Part shown: in pieces, positions 1 to 6,647 of the stretch | Layout of the letters: every line of letters starts with the position of its first letter | Numbering within the stretch: the first letter of the stretch is position 1 | NCBI GenBank assembly: GCA_964523735.1 | Contig: CAZFYZ010000090.1 | Span: forward strand, 1-15,771 | DNA from: CAZFYZ01 sp964523735 | GTDB lineage: Bacteria; Armatimonadota; UBA5829 | Direction of reading: 5' to 3' | DNA: 15,771 nucleotides | Notes under the pieces: generated by a model | The model's database searches: none | What the model was told of the DNA's origin: nothing | What the model saw: the letters and a program-made list of their open reading frames with translations, nothing else | Made by a program: the position numbers and the translations under genes

Positions 1-71
1 TCTGCTTTTCGCGCCTGGCATCCAAGACGAAGGCCTGGCAAAAGCAGATTTCTCGTCCTGCTCGAAATGAC
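1..71. repeat. Possible intergenic repeat remnant at window edge
   Basis: The first nine bases (TCTGCTTTT) are the exact reverse complement of bases 40-48 (AAAAGCAGA). The 8-mer GCCTGGCA occurs directly at 13-20 and again at 33-40. The following stretch to about 71 (TTTCTCG...CTCGAAATGAC) resembles short dispersed palindromic repeats seen between genes in many environmental genomes. The structure is cut by the window edge, so its full extent cannot be judged. It lies upstream of the promoter at 114-142 and contains no convincing coding sequence. Confidence 0.3.
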
Positions 72-113
72 ATGTGCATAGGACTGAACACATACCCTGG
101 CGCCGTCAGCGTT

Positions 114-142
114 TTGAACCCCCCGCTCACTCGTGGTAGAAT
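114..142 (+). promoter_or_regulatory. Sigma70-like promoter of the secreted glycosidase-like gene
   Basis: TTGAAC at 114-119 (-35) and TAGAAT at 137-142 (-10) are separated by exactly 17 bases, close to the sigma70 consensus. Transcription would start near 149-150, leaving a leader of about 37 bases before the TTG start at 187. The call rests on sequence match and correct position only. Confidence 0.6.
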
Positions 143-173
143 AGTCGCGCTTGTTGAGCCAACTACCTGCTAT

Positions 174-189
174 GGGAGGTTGCAAGTTG
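174..189 (+). promoter_or_regulatory. Ribosome binding site that selects a TTG start
   Basis: GGGAGG at 174-179 lies 7 bases upstream of the in-frame TTG at 187. The in-frame ATG at 172 overlaps this Shine-Dalgarno site and has no site of its own, and a TTG at 151 also lacks one. Starting at 187 gives a classical signal peptide right from residue 1, so 187 is the preferred start. Confidence 0.75.
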
Positions 190-2244
190 AGATCGATTTT
201 CACCGCTACTCTTCTGATGATTACACTGGTACTATTGCTCGGTGCCGTGTGTGCTGCCGACGGCCCGCCGCAGCCAGTCGGCGACAAGTTGTTTGCCATA
301 CAAGCGGCTGACCGAGCACTCGCAGACGCCGCGCTCGCGGATGCGTACGAGAAGAGCGGCTTCACGGCAGCCGTCCTGACTGCCGAGTGGGGCAAGATCG
401 AGCGCGACCCCGGCAGCGGCAAGTATGACTTCTCGTCATTCGACTCGCAGCCTTTCGCGAAGAGCGCGAAGACTCGGATCGTTTGGGTCAGCTTGGCGAA
501 TCCCAAGGCAGACGTAATCAGCGATTCGACACGCTATTGGACCCTCGTGGACAAGTTCCTTTGGGCGCTGGTCGTGCATGCTAATGGTCAGCAGGTGAAG
601 ACCTTTGCATACCGGCTTGAGGGCGGCGGGGGCGCGAAGGGCCCATCAGCCGCGAACGCGGAGCCGCTGAAGCATCTCTATCAGATTGCCAAGCTCGCGT
701 CGAAGGACAACGTCGTGATCGCCGATCAGCCATTCGGAAGCGGCGGCGATGCAGTTCAGATTCTCTACAGAGCAGGCTGCAAGGGCAACTATGACTGGGT
801 CGCTGTGCACGCGAACTCCGGCACGGGGGAGGCCGTCGATCCCTTCCAACTGGTCGCGGCACATCGTGAGCTGGCGCGCGGTGGCGAGGCGGAGAAGAAG
901 ATCCTTGTCCTCGGCGGCGTGCAGTCGATAGTCAATGACTACCGCAACATCCTCACGGAGCGAGACACATATGACCCGGCCTGGGTCGCGGGCGAGATCA
1001 TTGTTGCGGCGACGAAGCCCACGGCCGAACTCATCGGATCCTTCCCGCCCAAGATCCCGGCGATCAAGATGACCGCCCAAATATCGTCCGAGGGGCCGGT
1101 CTTCAGCTACATCACCGGCAAGGCCTATAAGCTGACTCTGACCCTCAAGAACGACAGCAACGACAACATCGCTTTGGGCAACTGGGGCATTAGCCTGACT
1201 GGCGTCGGGAAAGGACTGACTGCCAATTCGGTGGGGACACTACCGACGGTCGTTGGCCAGGGTCAGACTGTCACCGCTGAGTTTACAGCCACTCTGCCGG
1301 ACGAAGCCGCCGGCAAGCAGGTTACTATCGTCTCGGCTGTCGATTACACGGCCGGCGAGCAGAAGCTTGTTGCAGATAACTGGCTGACTCTGCTGATCTC
1401 AGCACCGTATGAGACCACCATCCTCCCCCCGAGGCTCATTCTTGACCCGAGGGATGGCACAAAGCGGGTGGGGATGAGTGTAATCAACCACACCGACACC
1501 GAGTTCAACGGCAAGATCGCCCTGACTTCCTATCCAGGCATCACCGTCAGCCCGGCTGAGTTCGATACGAAGATCGATCCGTTCGGCCTGGAAGCGTTTG
1601 TCTACAGCGTAACGCCCGACTCCAAAGCCGCGCCGGGGCACTACGCGGTCTTCGTCGACATTGGCGGCAAAGTCAGGGAATGGCAGGCTGTGGACGTGCC
1701 ACTGATCGTGTCGAGCGGGCCGAAAGGCTGCCTTGAGGCCGACTACGACCGCGCGAAAGCAGCCAGCTTCGTGATCGGCGTCACTGACAACAATGGTGTG
1801 TTCCAACGCCTGGGAACGGGATACGTCACCTACACGCCCCAAGCCCTGTGGCTGATGATCGAAACCGACGGTGGCAAGCCTGTGCAAAGTCTCACACTCG
1901 GCTTTGACGTTCCAGCAAATGGCGCCTACGCCTCAGGCCCCGGCTACGGCAAGGGAGACTACGAGTTCTCTGTCCAAAGCGGCGATTGCACGCTTATCCG
2001 CACGCAGGACAGCAAGCCCGTAGGACCGGAAGCCGCCTGCCGGTTTGACAAGGCAGATGGTAAGGGTACCGCTTGCGTGTCTATTCCCTGGTCAGCACTT
2101 GCACCGCTCAAGCCAGCTGCCGGGACAACCTTCGCGCTGGGCCTGGCGGTCCGCCTAAGTGATGGAACGACAGTCGAGTGGGGTGGAGGTATCGCCGGCC
2201 AGAAAGACCCCCGCAAGTTCATCCCGGTGGTGCTGGCTGAGTAG
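187..2244 (+). CDS. Secreted glycosidase-like protein with Ig-like and CBM9-like domains
   Basis: With the TTG start this is 685 residues. Residues 1-23 form a signal peptide (Arg2, long Leu/Ile/Val core, likely cleavage after VCA). Residues about 30-290 read like a beta/alpha-barrel of the GH39/GH5/GH42 kind: the segment EWGKIERDPGSGKYDFSSFD is typical of the barrel N-terminus in those families. Glu145 (YRLEGGGG) sits where the acid/base Glu is expected. The strand that should carry the nucleophile reads ILVLGGV (239-245) and has no Glu. Residues about 294-405 and 408-508 are two beta-sandwich domains (CARDB/NEW3-like). Residues about 515-685 resemble a CBM9-like sugar-binding domain, ending in the typical VSIPWSAL strand. 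The protein is probably exported and sugar-binding. Whether it is catalytic is doubtful, and the family assignment is inferred without a search. Confidence 0.8.
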   Translation: MRSIFTATLLMITLVLLLGAVCAADGPPQPVGDKLFAIQAADRALADAALADAYEKSGFTAAVLTAEWGKIERDPGSGKYDFSSFDSQPFAKSAKTRIVWVSLANPKADVISDSTRYWTLVDKFLWALVVHANGQQVKTFAYRLEGGGGAKGPSAANAEPLKHLYQIAKLASKDNVVIADQPFGSGGDAVQILYRAGCKGNYDWVAVHANSGTGEAVDPFQLVAAHRELARGGEAEKKILVLGGVQSIVNDYRNILTERDTYDPAWVAGEIIVAATKPTAELIGSFPPKIPAIKMTAQISSEGPVFSYITGKAYKLTLTLKNDSNDNIALGNWGISLTGVGKGLTANSVGTLPTVVGQGQTVTAEFTATLPDEAAGKQVTIVSAVDYTAGEQKLVADNWLTLLISAPYETTILPPRLILDPRDGTKRVGMSVINHTDTEFNGKIALTSYPGITVSPAEFDTKIDPFGLEAFVYSVTPDSKAAPGHYAVFVDIGGKVREWQAVDVPLIVSSGPKGCLEADYDRAKAASFVIGVTDNNGVFQRLGTGYVTYTPQALWLMIETDGGKPVQSLTLGFDVPANGAYASGPGYGKGDYEFSVQSGDCTLIRTQDSKPVGPEAACRFDKADGKGTACVSIPWSALAPLKPAAGTTFALGLAVRLSDGTTVEWGGGIAGQKDPRKFIPVVLAE

Positions 2245-2268
2245 GGGCGACCACCGCCACGCGCGCCG

Positions 2269-2300
2269 ATGCTTCGGGACGGCTTTTCGTCCCGAAGCAT
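2269..2300. repeat. Perfect 13-bp hairpin between two glycosidase genes
   Basis: Arm 2269-2281 (ATGCTTCGGGACG) and arm 2288-2300 (CGTCCCGAAGCAT) are perfect reverse complements around the loop GCTTTT. It lies 24 bases after the stop of the upstream gene and 26 bases before the GH3 start, and no T-run follows. It could be an mRNA-processing or stabilising hairpin, an atypical terminator or a REP-like element. The base pairing is certain; the role is not. Confidence 0.7.
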
Positions 2301-2326
2301 ACCTGACAGAGGTAACGAGCCTGCAC

Positions 2327-4543
2327 ATGTCTTATCTGCAAAGCCACGCGATCGCCGTCGTAGTTCTGGTCCTGTCCCTGGCCACGCCCATCCACGCCCA
2401 ATCACAGGAGACAACCCACATGCCCGAAACACAATCTACTGCCGCCTACCTCGATACCAAGCTCTCGTTCAAGGAGCGCGCGAAGGACCTGGTCTCACGA
2501 ATGACCATCGAGGAGAAGGTCTCCCAGATGCTCAACGACGCGCCGGCGGTCGAGCGGCTGGGGATCCCCGCCTACAACTGGTGGAACGAATGCCTGCATG
2601 GAGTGGCTCGCGCGGGAGTGGCGACGGTGTTTCCTCAGGCGATCGGGCTTGCCGCAACCTGGGACCCGGGACATATCAAGGATGTCGGGACCGTCGTATC
2701 AGATGAAGCCCGGGCCAAACACCACGAGGCCCTGCGCCAGAACGACCACAGCATCTATCGCGGGCTCACGTTTTGGACCCCGAATATCAACATCTTCCGC
2801 GACCCGCGCTGGGGTAGGGGACACGAGACCTACGGCGAGGACCCGTATCTGACCAGCCGCATCGGCGTGGCGTTCGTCAAGGGCCTGCAGGGCGACGATC
2901 CGAAGTATCTCAAAGTCGCGGCGACTGCCAAGCACTACGCCGTCCACAGCGGGCCGGAGAACCTGCGCCACGAGTTCGATGCTGTCGTGAGCAAGAAAGA
3001 CCTCCGCGAGACTTATCTGCCGGCATTCGAGGCTCTGGTTCGGGAGGCCAAGGTCGAGGCAGTGATGGGCGCCTACAACCGCGTCAACAGCGAGCCCGCC
3101 TGCGCGAGCAAGACTTTGCTGACAGATATCCTGCGCGGCGAGTGGGGGTTCGACGGCCACGTGGTCTCGGACTGCGGCGCGATACAGGATATACACGCCA
3201 ATCACAAAGTCACGACCTGCACGGCTGAGTCCGCCGCCCTCAGCGTCCGAAACGGCTGCGACCTGGAGTGCGGCGGCGTCTATGCAAGCCTGCTGATCGC
3301 CCTGACGAAACAACTCGTCACGGAAGCCGAGATCGACACCGCCCTCACCAGGCTCTTCACGACCCGAATGAGGCTGGGTATGTTCGATCCGCCCCAGATC
3401 GTTCCTTACGCTCAGATTCCCTATGACGTCAATGACTGCGAGAAGCATCGCAAGCTCGCTCGCGAGACCGCCCGCCGCACAATGGTCCTGCTCAAGAACG
3501 CGGGCAACCTGCTGCCGCTCAAGAAGGACCTCAAGTCGATTGCTGTGATCGGCCCGAACGCCGACTCACTCGAAGTGCTTCTGGGCAACTACGCCGGGAC
3601 GCCGTCCAAGTGGGTGACGCCGCTCGCGGGGATCAGGTCCACCGTCTCCTCAGATACCCGGGTCTACTATGCAAAGGGCTGCGCGCATACTGACGGCTCC
3701 CACTTCGGATTTTCAGAGGCTGTCTCCGCGGCGCAGAGTGCGGAAGTCGTGGTCATGTGCCTGGGCCTTACGGGGGAAATCGAGGGCGAGGAAGGCGACA
3801 CCAAGGGCGACCGAACACACATCGACCTGCCGGCGGTCCAGCAGGAACTGCTCGAGACCATCTGCGCGACCGGCAAGCCTGTTGTGCTTGTCCTCATGAA
3901 CGGCAGCGCGCTGGCGATCAACTGGGCTCAGGAGAACGTACCAGCGATACTCGAGGCGTGGTACCCCGGCGAGGAAGGCGGCACCGCGATAGCCGACATC
4001 CTCTTCGGTGACTACAGCCCCGCGGGCCGTCTGCCCGTGACCTTCGTCAAGTCCCTCGACGACCTGCCTCCGCTCGAGGACTACAATATGTCCAACCGGA
4101 CCTACAAGTATACGAAGTCGGAGCCGCTCTACCCGTTCGGCTTCGGCCTGAGCTACACGAAATTCGAGTACTCGGCACTCGAACTGGACGCCACCGAGAT
4201 CGCTTCAGGCAAGAGCCTGCGGATCAGCACGACGGTCACCAACGCAGGCAACCGAGCGGGTGATGAAGTTGTGCAGCTCTACCTGACAGACCTCGAGGCA
4301 TCGGTCGCCGTTCCCACGCGCAAGCTGATCGCATTCTCGCGGATCTCGCTCCAGCCAGGGGAGTCCAGGCAGATCAGCTTCACAATCACGCCCGAGCAGA
4401 TGTCGATAGTGGACGCCAACGGCCGCAAGGTTCTCGAACCCGGCGAGTTCAGCATTTCTCTAGGAGGCTGCCAGGGCGACGCCCGAAGCCTCGCACTGGG
4501 GGCAGGGAAGACACTGACGGCCAAGTTCCGAGTGCGGCACTAG
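2327..4543 (+). CDS. Secreted GH3 beta-glycosidase (beta-xylosidase/beta-glucosidase type)
   Basis: This 738-residue protein is a retaining exo-beta-glycosidase of family GH3 that removes terminal beta-linked glucose or xylose. A signal peptide (hydrophobic core, cleavage after IHA, about residue 23) is followed by the N-terminal GH3 barrel (about 40-330). That barrel shows YNWWNE (83-88), as in plant BXL-type xylosidases, KHY (202-204) and the nucleophile Asp282 in the VVSDCGAI motif. The alpha/beta sandwich (about 385-610) carries the likely acid/base Glu in EIEGEEG (Glu486 or Glu488). A fibronectin-III-like domain closes the protein (about 620-725). The ATG at 2327 is chosen because it gives the signal peptide. 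Its AGAGGT site (2308-2313) is 13 bases away, and the frame stays open upstream into the previous gene. A second ATG at 2420 has a better-spaced AGGAG. Substrate cannot be fixed from sequence. Confidence 0.93.
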   Translation: MSYLQSHAIAVVVLVLSLATPIHAQSQETTHMPETQSTAAYLDTKLSFKERAKDLVSRMTIEEKVSQMLNDAPAVERLGIPAYNWWNECLHGVARAGVATVFPQAIGLAATWDPGHIKDVGTVVSDEARAKHHEALRQNDHSIYRGLTFWTPNINIFRDPRWGRGHETYGEDPYLTSRIGVAFVKGLQGDDPKYLKVAATAKHYAVHSGPENLRHEFDAVVSKKDLRETYLPAFEALVREAKVEAVMGAYNRVNSEPACASKTLLTDILRGEWGFDGHVVSDCGAIQDIHANHKVTTCTAESAALSVRNGCDLECGGVYASLLIALTKQLVTEAEIDTALTRLFTTRMRLGMFDPPQIVPYAQIPYDVNDCEKHRKLARETARRTMVLLKNAGNLLPLKKDLKSIAVIGPNADSLEVLLGNYAGTPSKWVTPLAGIRSTVSSDTRVYYAKGCAHTDGSHFGFSEAVSAAQSAEVVVMCLGLTGEIEGEEGDTKGDRTHIDLPAVQQELLETICATGKPVVLVLMNGSALAINWAQENVPAILEAWYPGEEGGTAIADILFGDYSPAGRLPVTFVKSLDDLPPLEDYNMSNRTYKYTKSEPLYPFGFGLSYTKFEYSALELDATEIASGKSLRISTTVTNAGNRAGDEVVQLYLTDLEASVAVPTRKLIAFSRISLQPGESRQISFTITPEQMSIVDANGRKVLEPGEFSISLGGCQGDARSLALGAGKTLTAKFRVRH

Positions 4544-4555
4544 GTACGAAGAACC

Positions 4556-4578
4556 GGGCGGGGTTGTCTGCCCCGCCC
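4556..4578. terminator. GC-rich hairpin downstream of GH3 gene
   Basis: GGGCGGGG (4556-4563) pairs perfectly with CCCCGCCC (4571-4578) around a 7-base loop, 12 bases after the GH3 stop. It stands between two convergent genes, where a bidirectional terminator would be expected. No U-run follows on either strand, so intrinsic termination would be atypical. Confidence 0.45.
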
Positions 4579-4581
4579 AGC

Positions 4582-4639
4582 CTGAGTAGCGCAGCGTATC
4601 GAAGGCCGAGCGCGGCGCTTCGATACGCTGCGCACTCAG
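4582..4639. repeat. Long imperfect palindrome (22-bp stem) between convergent genes
   Basis: Arm 4582-4604 and arm 4618-4639 pair over 22 base pairs with one bulged A (4588). The loop is 13 bases, within which GCC (4605-4607) and GGC (4614-4616) can also pair. The arms begin CTGAGT and end in ATCGAAG. It directly follows the hairpin at 4556-4578 and precedes the stop of the minus-strand gene at 4678. It resembles REP/BIME-type dispersed palindromes; a terminator role is possible. Copies elsewhere in the genome cannot be seen from this window. Confidence 0.7.
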
Positions 4640-4677
4640 CGCGGACGGATTCACACAAGTCCGCCGGTGTAGAGGAG

Positions 4678-5796
4678 TTAGTACACAATCCCCAGTGCCG
4701 GTCTGGCCACAATCCCGGCAGCTATATTCGTGCCCGGGAACCTGAAGAACTTCACATCCACCAGGTCCCTGAGTCGCAGAGACTCGAACCGGGCTGGCAT
4801 GCCACCGCGGATGATCACTGTCTCCGGCACGACCTTGAATGTGATAGTGCGGCCGGAAACGACATCAGCTAGTGAGAGCGACTGGCACGTGATAGTCCGG
4901 TTCAACGGGTCGATGCGCACTATCGTGCCCCTGAAGTAGTTCGGCAGGACCTTGATCTCCAGGGCCCTCGGGATGACCGTGAGCATGCCCGGGTCGATGT
5001 AGGCCACATCCAGCATGTCGCCGATTACCAGTTCCTTGATCGTCACCGGCTTGAGCTTCAGTATCCTGGTCTCGTTGGTCACCTGGAAGTAGAGCGGGTA
5101 GTCCGTATTCGTCGGCTGCACCGCGATCATGTCTCCGTCGATCCTGATCAGCTTGCCGACAGCGTGGACAATCTGCTGCGGTGACCTTGCGTCGACCACC
5201 AGCGCGGGAATGGGCGCCTCAACGAGGTTCAGCGTTGGCGGAGGCAGGTTGAACGCAACCATCGCCAGGTCGCCGACCCTCAGTTCGCCGAACGGCACGA
5301 TCTTGCCGTCCTTGCGGATGATGGTCGAGGGGTTAACGACGAACCACATCAGCCGCCTGTAGGCCGAGTCTGCTGCTCCGACATCCAGCTTGAATGTAGA
5401 GGTCCTGAAGTCGATGGAGTAGATCTTGCCCGTGACCCTGATTACAGGGGGTGTTGGAGTCTTGGCCTGGATGAGGCTGGCCACCAGCTTCCCGTCGCTG
5501 GTCTTCACCACCCAGGCGGTGCATGTATCGCCGACCACCAGGTCCTTGATCGTGGCGGGCACCCCGTCCTTAACGATCTTCGTGGCGTCACTGACGTAGA
5601 AGACGATCGGCGCCAGTTCTGCGGCGGTCGAGTCGCGACCGTTGAGGGTGATCGCTCCCTGGTCCAGGTCGATGGCCGCTATCATCCCAGCAACGATGAT
5701 CGGCCTGATGATGGGCGTTGTTGTCTCGGAGTAGGCAGCGCTAACGAGCAGGCTGGCCAGCAGACAACCAATCAGCACGAACTTGCAGAGCCGCAT
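4678..5796 (-). CDS. Secreted protein with four DUF5666-like repeats
   Basis: This is a 372-residue exported protein of unknown role. A signal peptide covers about residues 1-22. The rest consists of four tandem units of 75-90 residues at about 34-110, 118-205, 212-286 and 288-372. Each unit follows one pattern: V-x-G-x-I-x-x-ID, a beta strand, F-x-V-x-x-x-T-x-I with a short K/R-D-G-type turn, a (D/E)L-x-(V/I)GD motif (LR-D in unit 4), then a V-rich strand and an alanine/valine strand. This is the pattern of DUF5666-type small beta-barrel repeats, which are known mostly from secreted or envelope proteins of undefined function. A GGGAGG site lies 7 bases before the ATG, and an extended -10 promoter lies at 5889-5897. 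It is convergent with the GH3 gene. The repeat reading is by eye; catalytic residues are not apparent. Confidence 0.85.
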   Translation of the reverse strand: MRLCKFVLIGCLLASLLVSAAYSETTTPIIRPIIVAGMIAAIDLDQGAITLNGRDSTAAELAPIVFYVSDATKIVKDGVPATIKDLVVGDTCTAWVVKTSDGKLVASLIQAKTPTPPVIRVTGKIYSIDFRTSTFKLDVGAADSAYRRLMWFVVNPSTIIRKDGKIVPFGELRVGDLAMVAFNLPPPTLNLVEAPIPALVVDARSPQQIVHAVGKLIRIDGDMIAVQPTNTDYPLYFQVTNETRILKLKPVTIKELVIGDMLDVAYIDPGMLTVIPRALEIKVLPNYFRGTIVRIDPLNRTITCQSLSLADVVSGRTITFKVVPETVIIRGGMPARFESLRLRDLVDVKFFRFPGTNIAAGIVARPALGIVY

Positions 5797-5888
5797 TTCC
5801 GTACCCTCCCTTGGAAGTCAGAGGTCCCGGGTTCGAAGTCGGTGCCGTTAGACCAGACTTCCAGTATTCGCTTGCCCGTATCAGCCGC

Positions 5889-5897
5889 ATTATATCA
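5889..5897 (-). promoter_or_regulatory. Extended -10 promoter of the DUF5666-like gene
   Basis: On the minus strand these bases read TGATATAAT, a perfect extended -10 element (TGnTATAAT). No good -35 is seen 16-18 bases upstream, which is normal for extended -10 promoters. Transcription would start near 5882 and leave a leader of about 85 bases. The leader ends with GGGAGG (5804-5810 region) before the ATG at 5796. Confidence 0.6.
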
Positions 5898-5949
5898 TGG
5901 AATTTGACAGGCTACTTGCGGTTTTGAGGGTGTGTGCCAGGAACGCGTC

Positions 5950-6017
5950 AGGGGCGAACGATTCGAGGACTGACCCTGTTTGAGAAGGCCAAGCCGCTCC
6001 TCGAATCCTTCGCCCCT
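5950..6017. repeat. Nested inverted repeat with 20-bp arms
   Basis: Arm 5950-5969 and arm 5998-6017 are reverse complements with one mismatch in 20, around a 28-base loop. Each arm is itself a small palindrome: CGAA-CGA-TTCG at 5955-5965 and CGAA-TCC-TTCG at 6002-6012. The single mismatch lies in the 3-base centre. The element fills much of the gap 5797-6049, between the end of the AT-hook-like gene (6050) and the promoter at 5889-5897. It may be a MITE or REP-like element or a structured RNA. No target-site duplication was recognised. Confidence 0.7.
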
Positions 6018-6049
6018 ACAGACCTTGCGTCAATAGAGAAACAACCTGT

Positions 6050-6394
6050 CTAGGCAGCCAACTTGCGCGGGCGGCCGTGACCCCTCTTTGACGTGATTAC
6101 CACGGGGGTCCGTGTCATCTCCCTTATCCTGCGAGCGCGATAGTTCCGCTCATACCGGGCGAACTTCTGCTCGATCTCATCCCATCTGCTGCGGGGTTCG
6201 GTTTCCTGCTGCTCTTCTTCAGGTTCGATCTCGAGGCTATCCAGTATGATGTTGTCATATTCGGTTTTCACTTCGCAGGAATCGGGAGTCTCGATGAAAT
6301 CGCTCTCTGAGCCAGCCATCTCGATATCCTCCATTCCCATGGCATCCGGCGAGCATCCAAGCTCATCCGAATCCTTCACTACTAATAGACGCAT
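6050..6394 (-). CDS. Small acidic protein with basic AT-hook-like tail
   Basis: I do not recognise a family for this 114-residue product. Residues 8-66 are strongly acidic, with a Glu/Gln-rich run around 55-66. Residues 70-95 are rich in Arg and aromatic residues and could form a charged helix (WDEIEQKFARYERNYRARR). The C-terminus carries KRGHGRPRK (103-111), which fits the core of an AT-hook (G-R-P flanked by basic residues) that binds the minor groove of AT-rich DNA. No signal peptide is present, so it should be cytoplasmic. An AAGGA site lies about 11 bases before the ATG. Coding status rests on the ordered charge pattern, the motif and the lack of a better frame here. A chance ORF or a gene fragment remains possible. 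Confidence 0.5.
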   Translation of the reverse strand: MRLLVVKDSDELGCSPDAMGMEDIEMAGSESDFIETPDSCEVKTEYDNIILDSLEIEPEEEQQETEPRSRWDEIEQKFARYERNYRARRIREMTRTPVVITSKRGHGRPRKLAA

Positions 6395-6630
6395 TATAGA
6401 CGTTATCCTTAACAGTCGAGTTCCGGGCAGTCATCCATATTATTGGCGGATAGACGGCCGTGCTAAACCGCAATAATGGTCCGCACGTGACTTGCGGAAG
6501 GAGCGGCGACAGCGAGAGAAGAAGGCTCTACGTGAGGAAGACTCGGCAGTCAATGAGGGATTCGTCGATTTCGGGATTCGAGCGCAGCGGACATTCCGGA
6601 ATCGGATGAAGCAACACAAGGGGTACTCGC
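6395..6630. other. Divergent intergenic gap, no clear promoter
   Basis: This gap separates the minus-strand AT-hook-like gene from the plus-strand ligase. I see AT-rich words at 6437-6444 and 6471-6477 but no -35/-10 pair with good spacing on either strand. Its right half is covered by the doubtful small ORF at 6492-6647. The ligase ribosome binding site (AAGGGG, 6618-6623) lies at the right end, 7 bases before the ATG. Confidence 0.4.
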
Positions 6631-6647
6631 ATGGAGTTGGCAGATAG
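6492..6647 (+). pseudogene. Doubtful 51-codon ORF or gene remnant overlapping ligase start
   Basis: Reading from TTG 6492 to TAG 6645-6647 gives a very basic 51-residue peptide. It starts LRKERRQREKKALREE and later reads RAQRTFRNRMKQHKGY. It overlaps the first 17 bases of the ligase gene in another frame, as an upstream leader cistron could. No Shine-Dalgarno site precedes the TTG, and the frame is closed at 6474. It may be the tail of a decayed gene, a leader peptide or chance. I recognise no family. Confidence 0.18.

Noticed and set aside
151..186. Earlier starts (TTG 151, ATG 172) for the first gene
   Set aside because: Neither has a Shine-Dalgarno site. The strong GGGAGG (174-179) fits TTG 187, and the extra residues would precede a complete signal peptide.
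2159..2326. Upstream extension of the GH3 reading frame overlapping the preceding gene
   Set aside because: The extended N-terminus has no ribosome binding site and would bury the signal peptide at about residue 57. ATG 2327 gives a normal exported protein.
5819..5856. tRNA-like 3' half on the plus strand (GGGTTCGAAGTC followed by TTAGACCA)
   Set aside because: The T-loop word is present, but the flanking bases do not form a T-stem, and no anticodon or D arm fits upstream. The stretch lies in the leader of the minus-strand DUF5666-like gene.
5849..5856. 8-mer TAGACCAG shared with the reverse complement of the palindrome at 12668-12681, as a possible common operator
   Set aside because: An 8-base match in a window this size on two strands is expected by chance about as often as not, and the copy at 5849 is not palindromic.
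6246..6476. Plus-strand 76-codon frame opposite the AT-hook-like gene
   Set aside because: It has no ribosome binding site and a Ser-rich product typical of antisense frames. The minus-strand frame has a better charge pattern and a recognisable motif.
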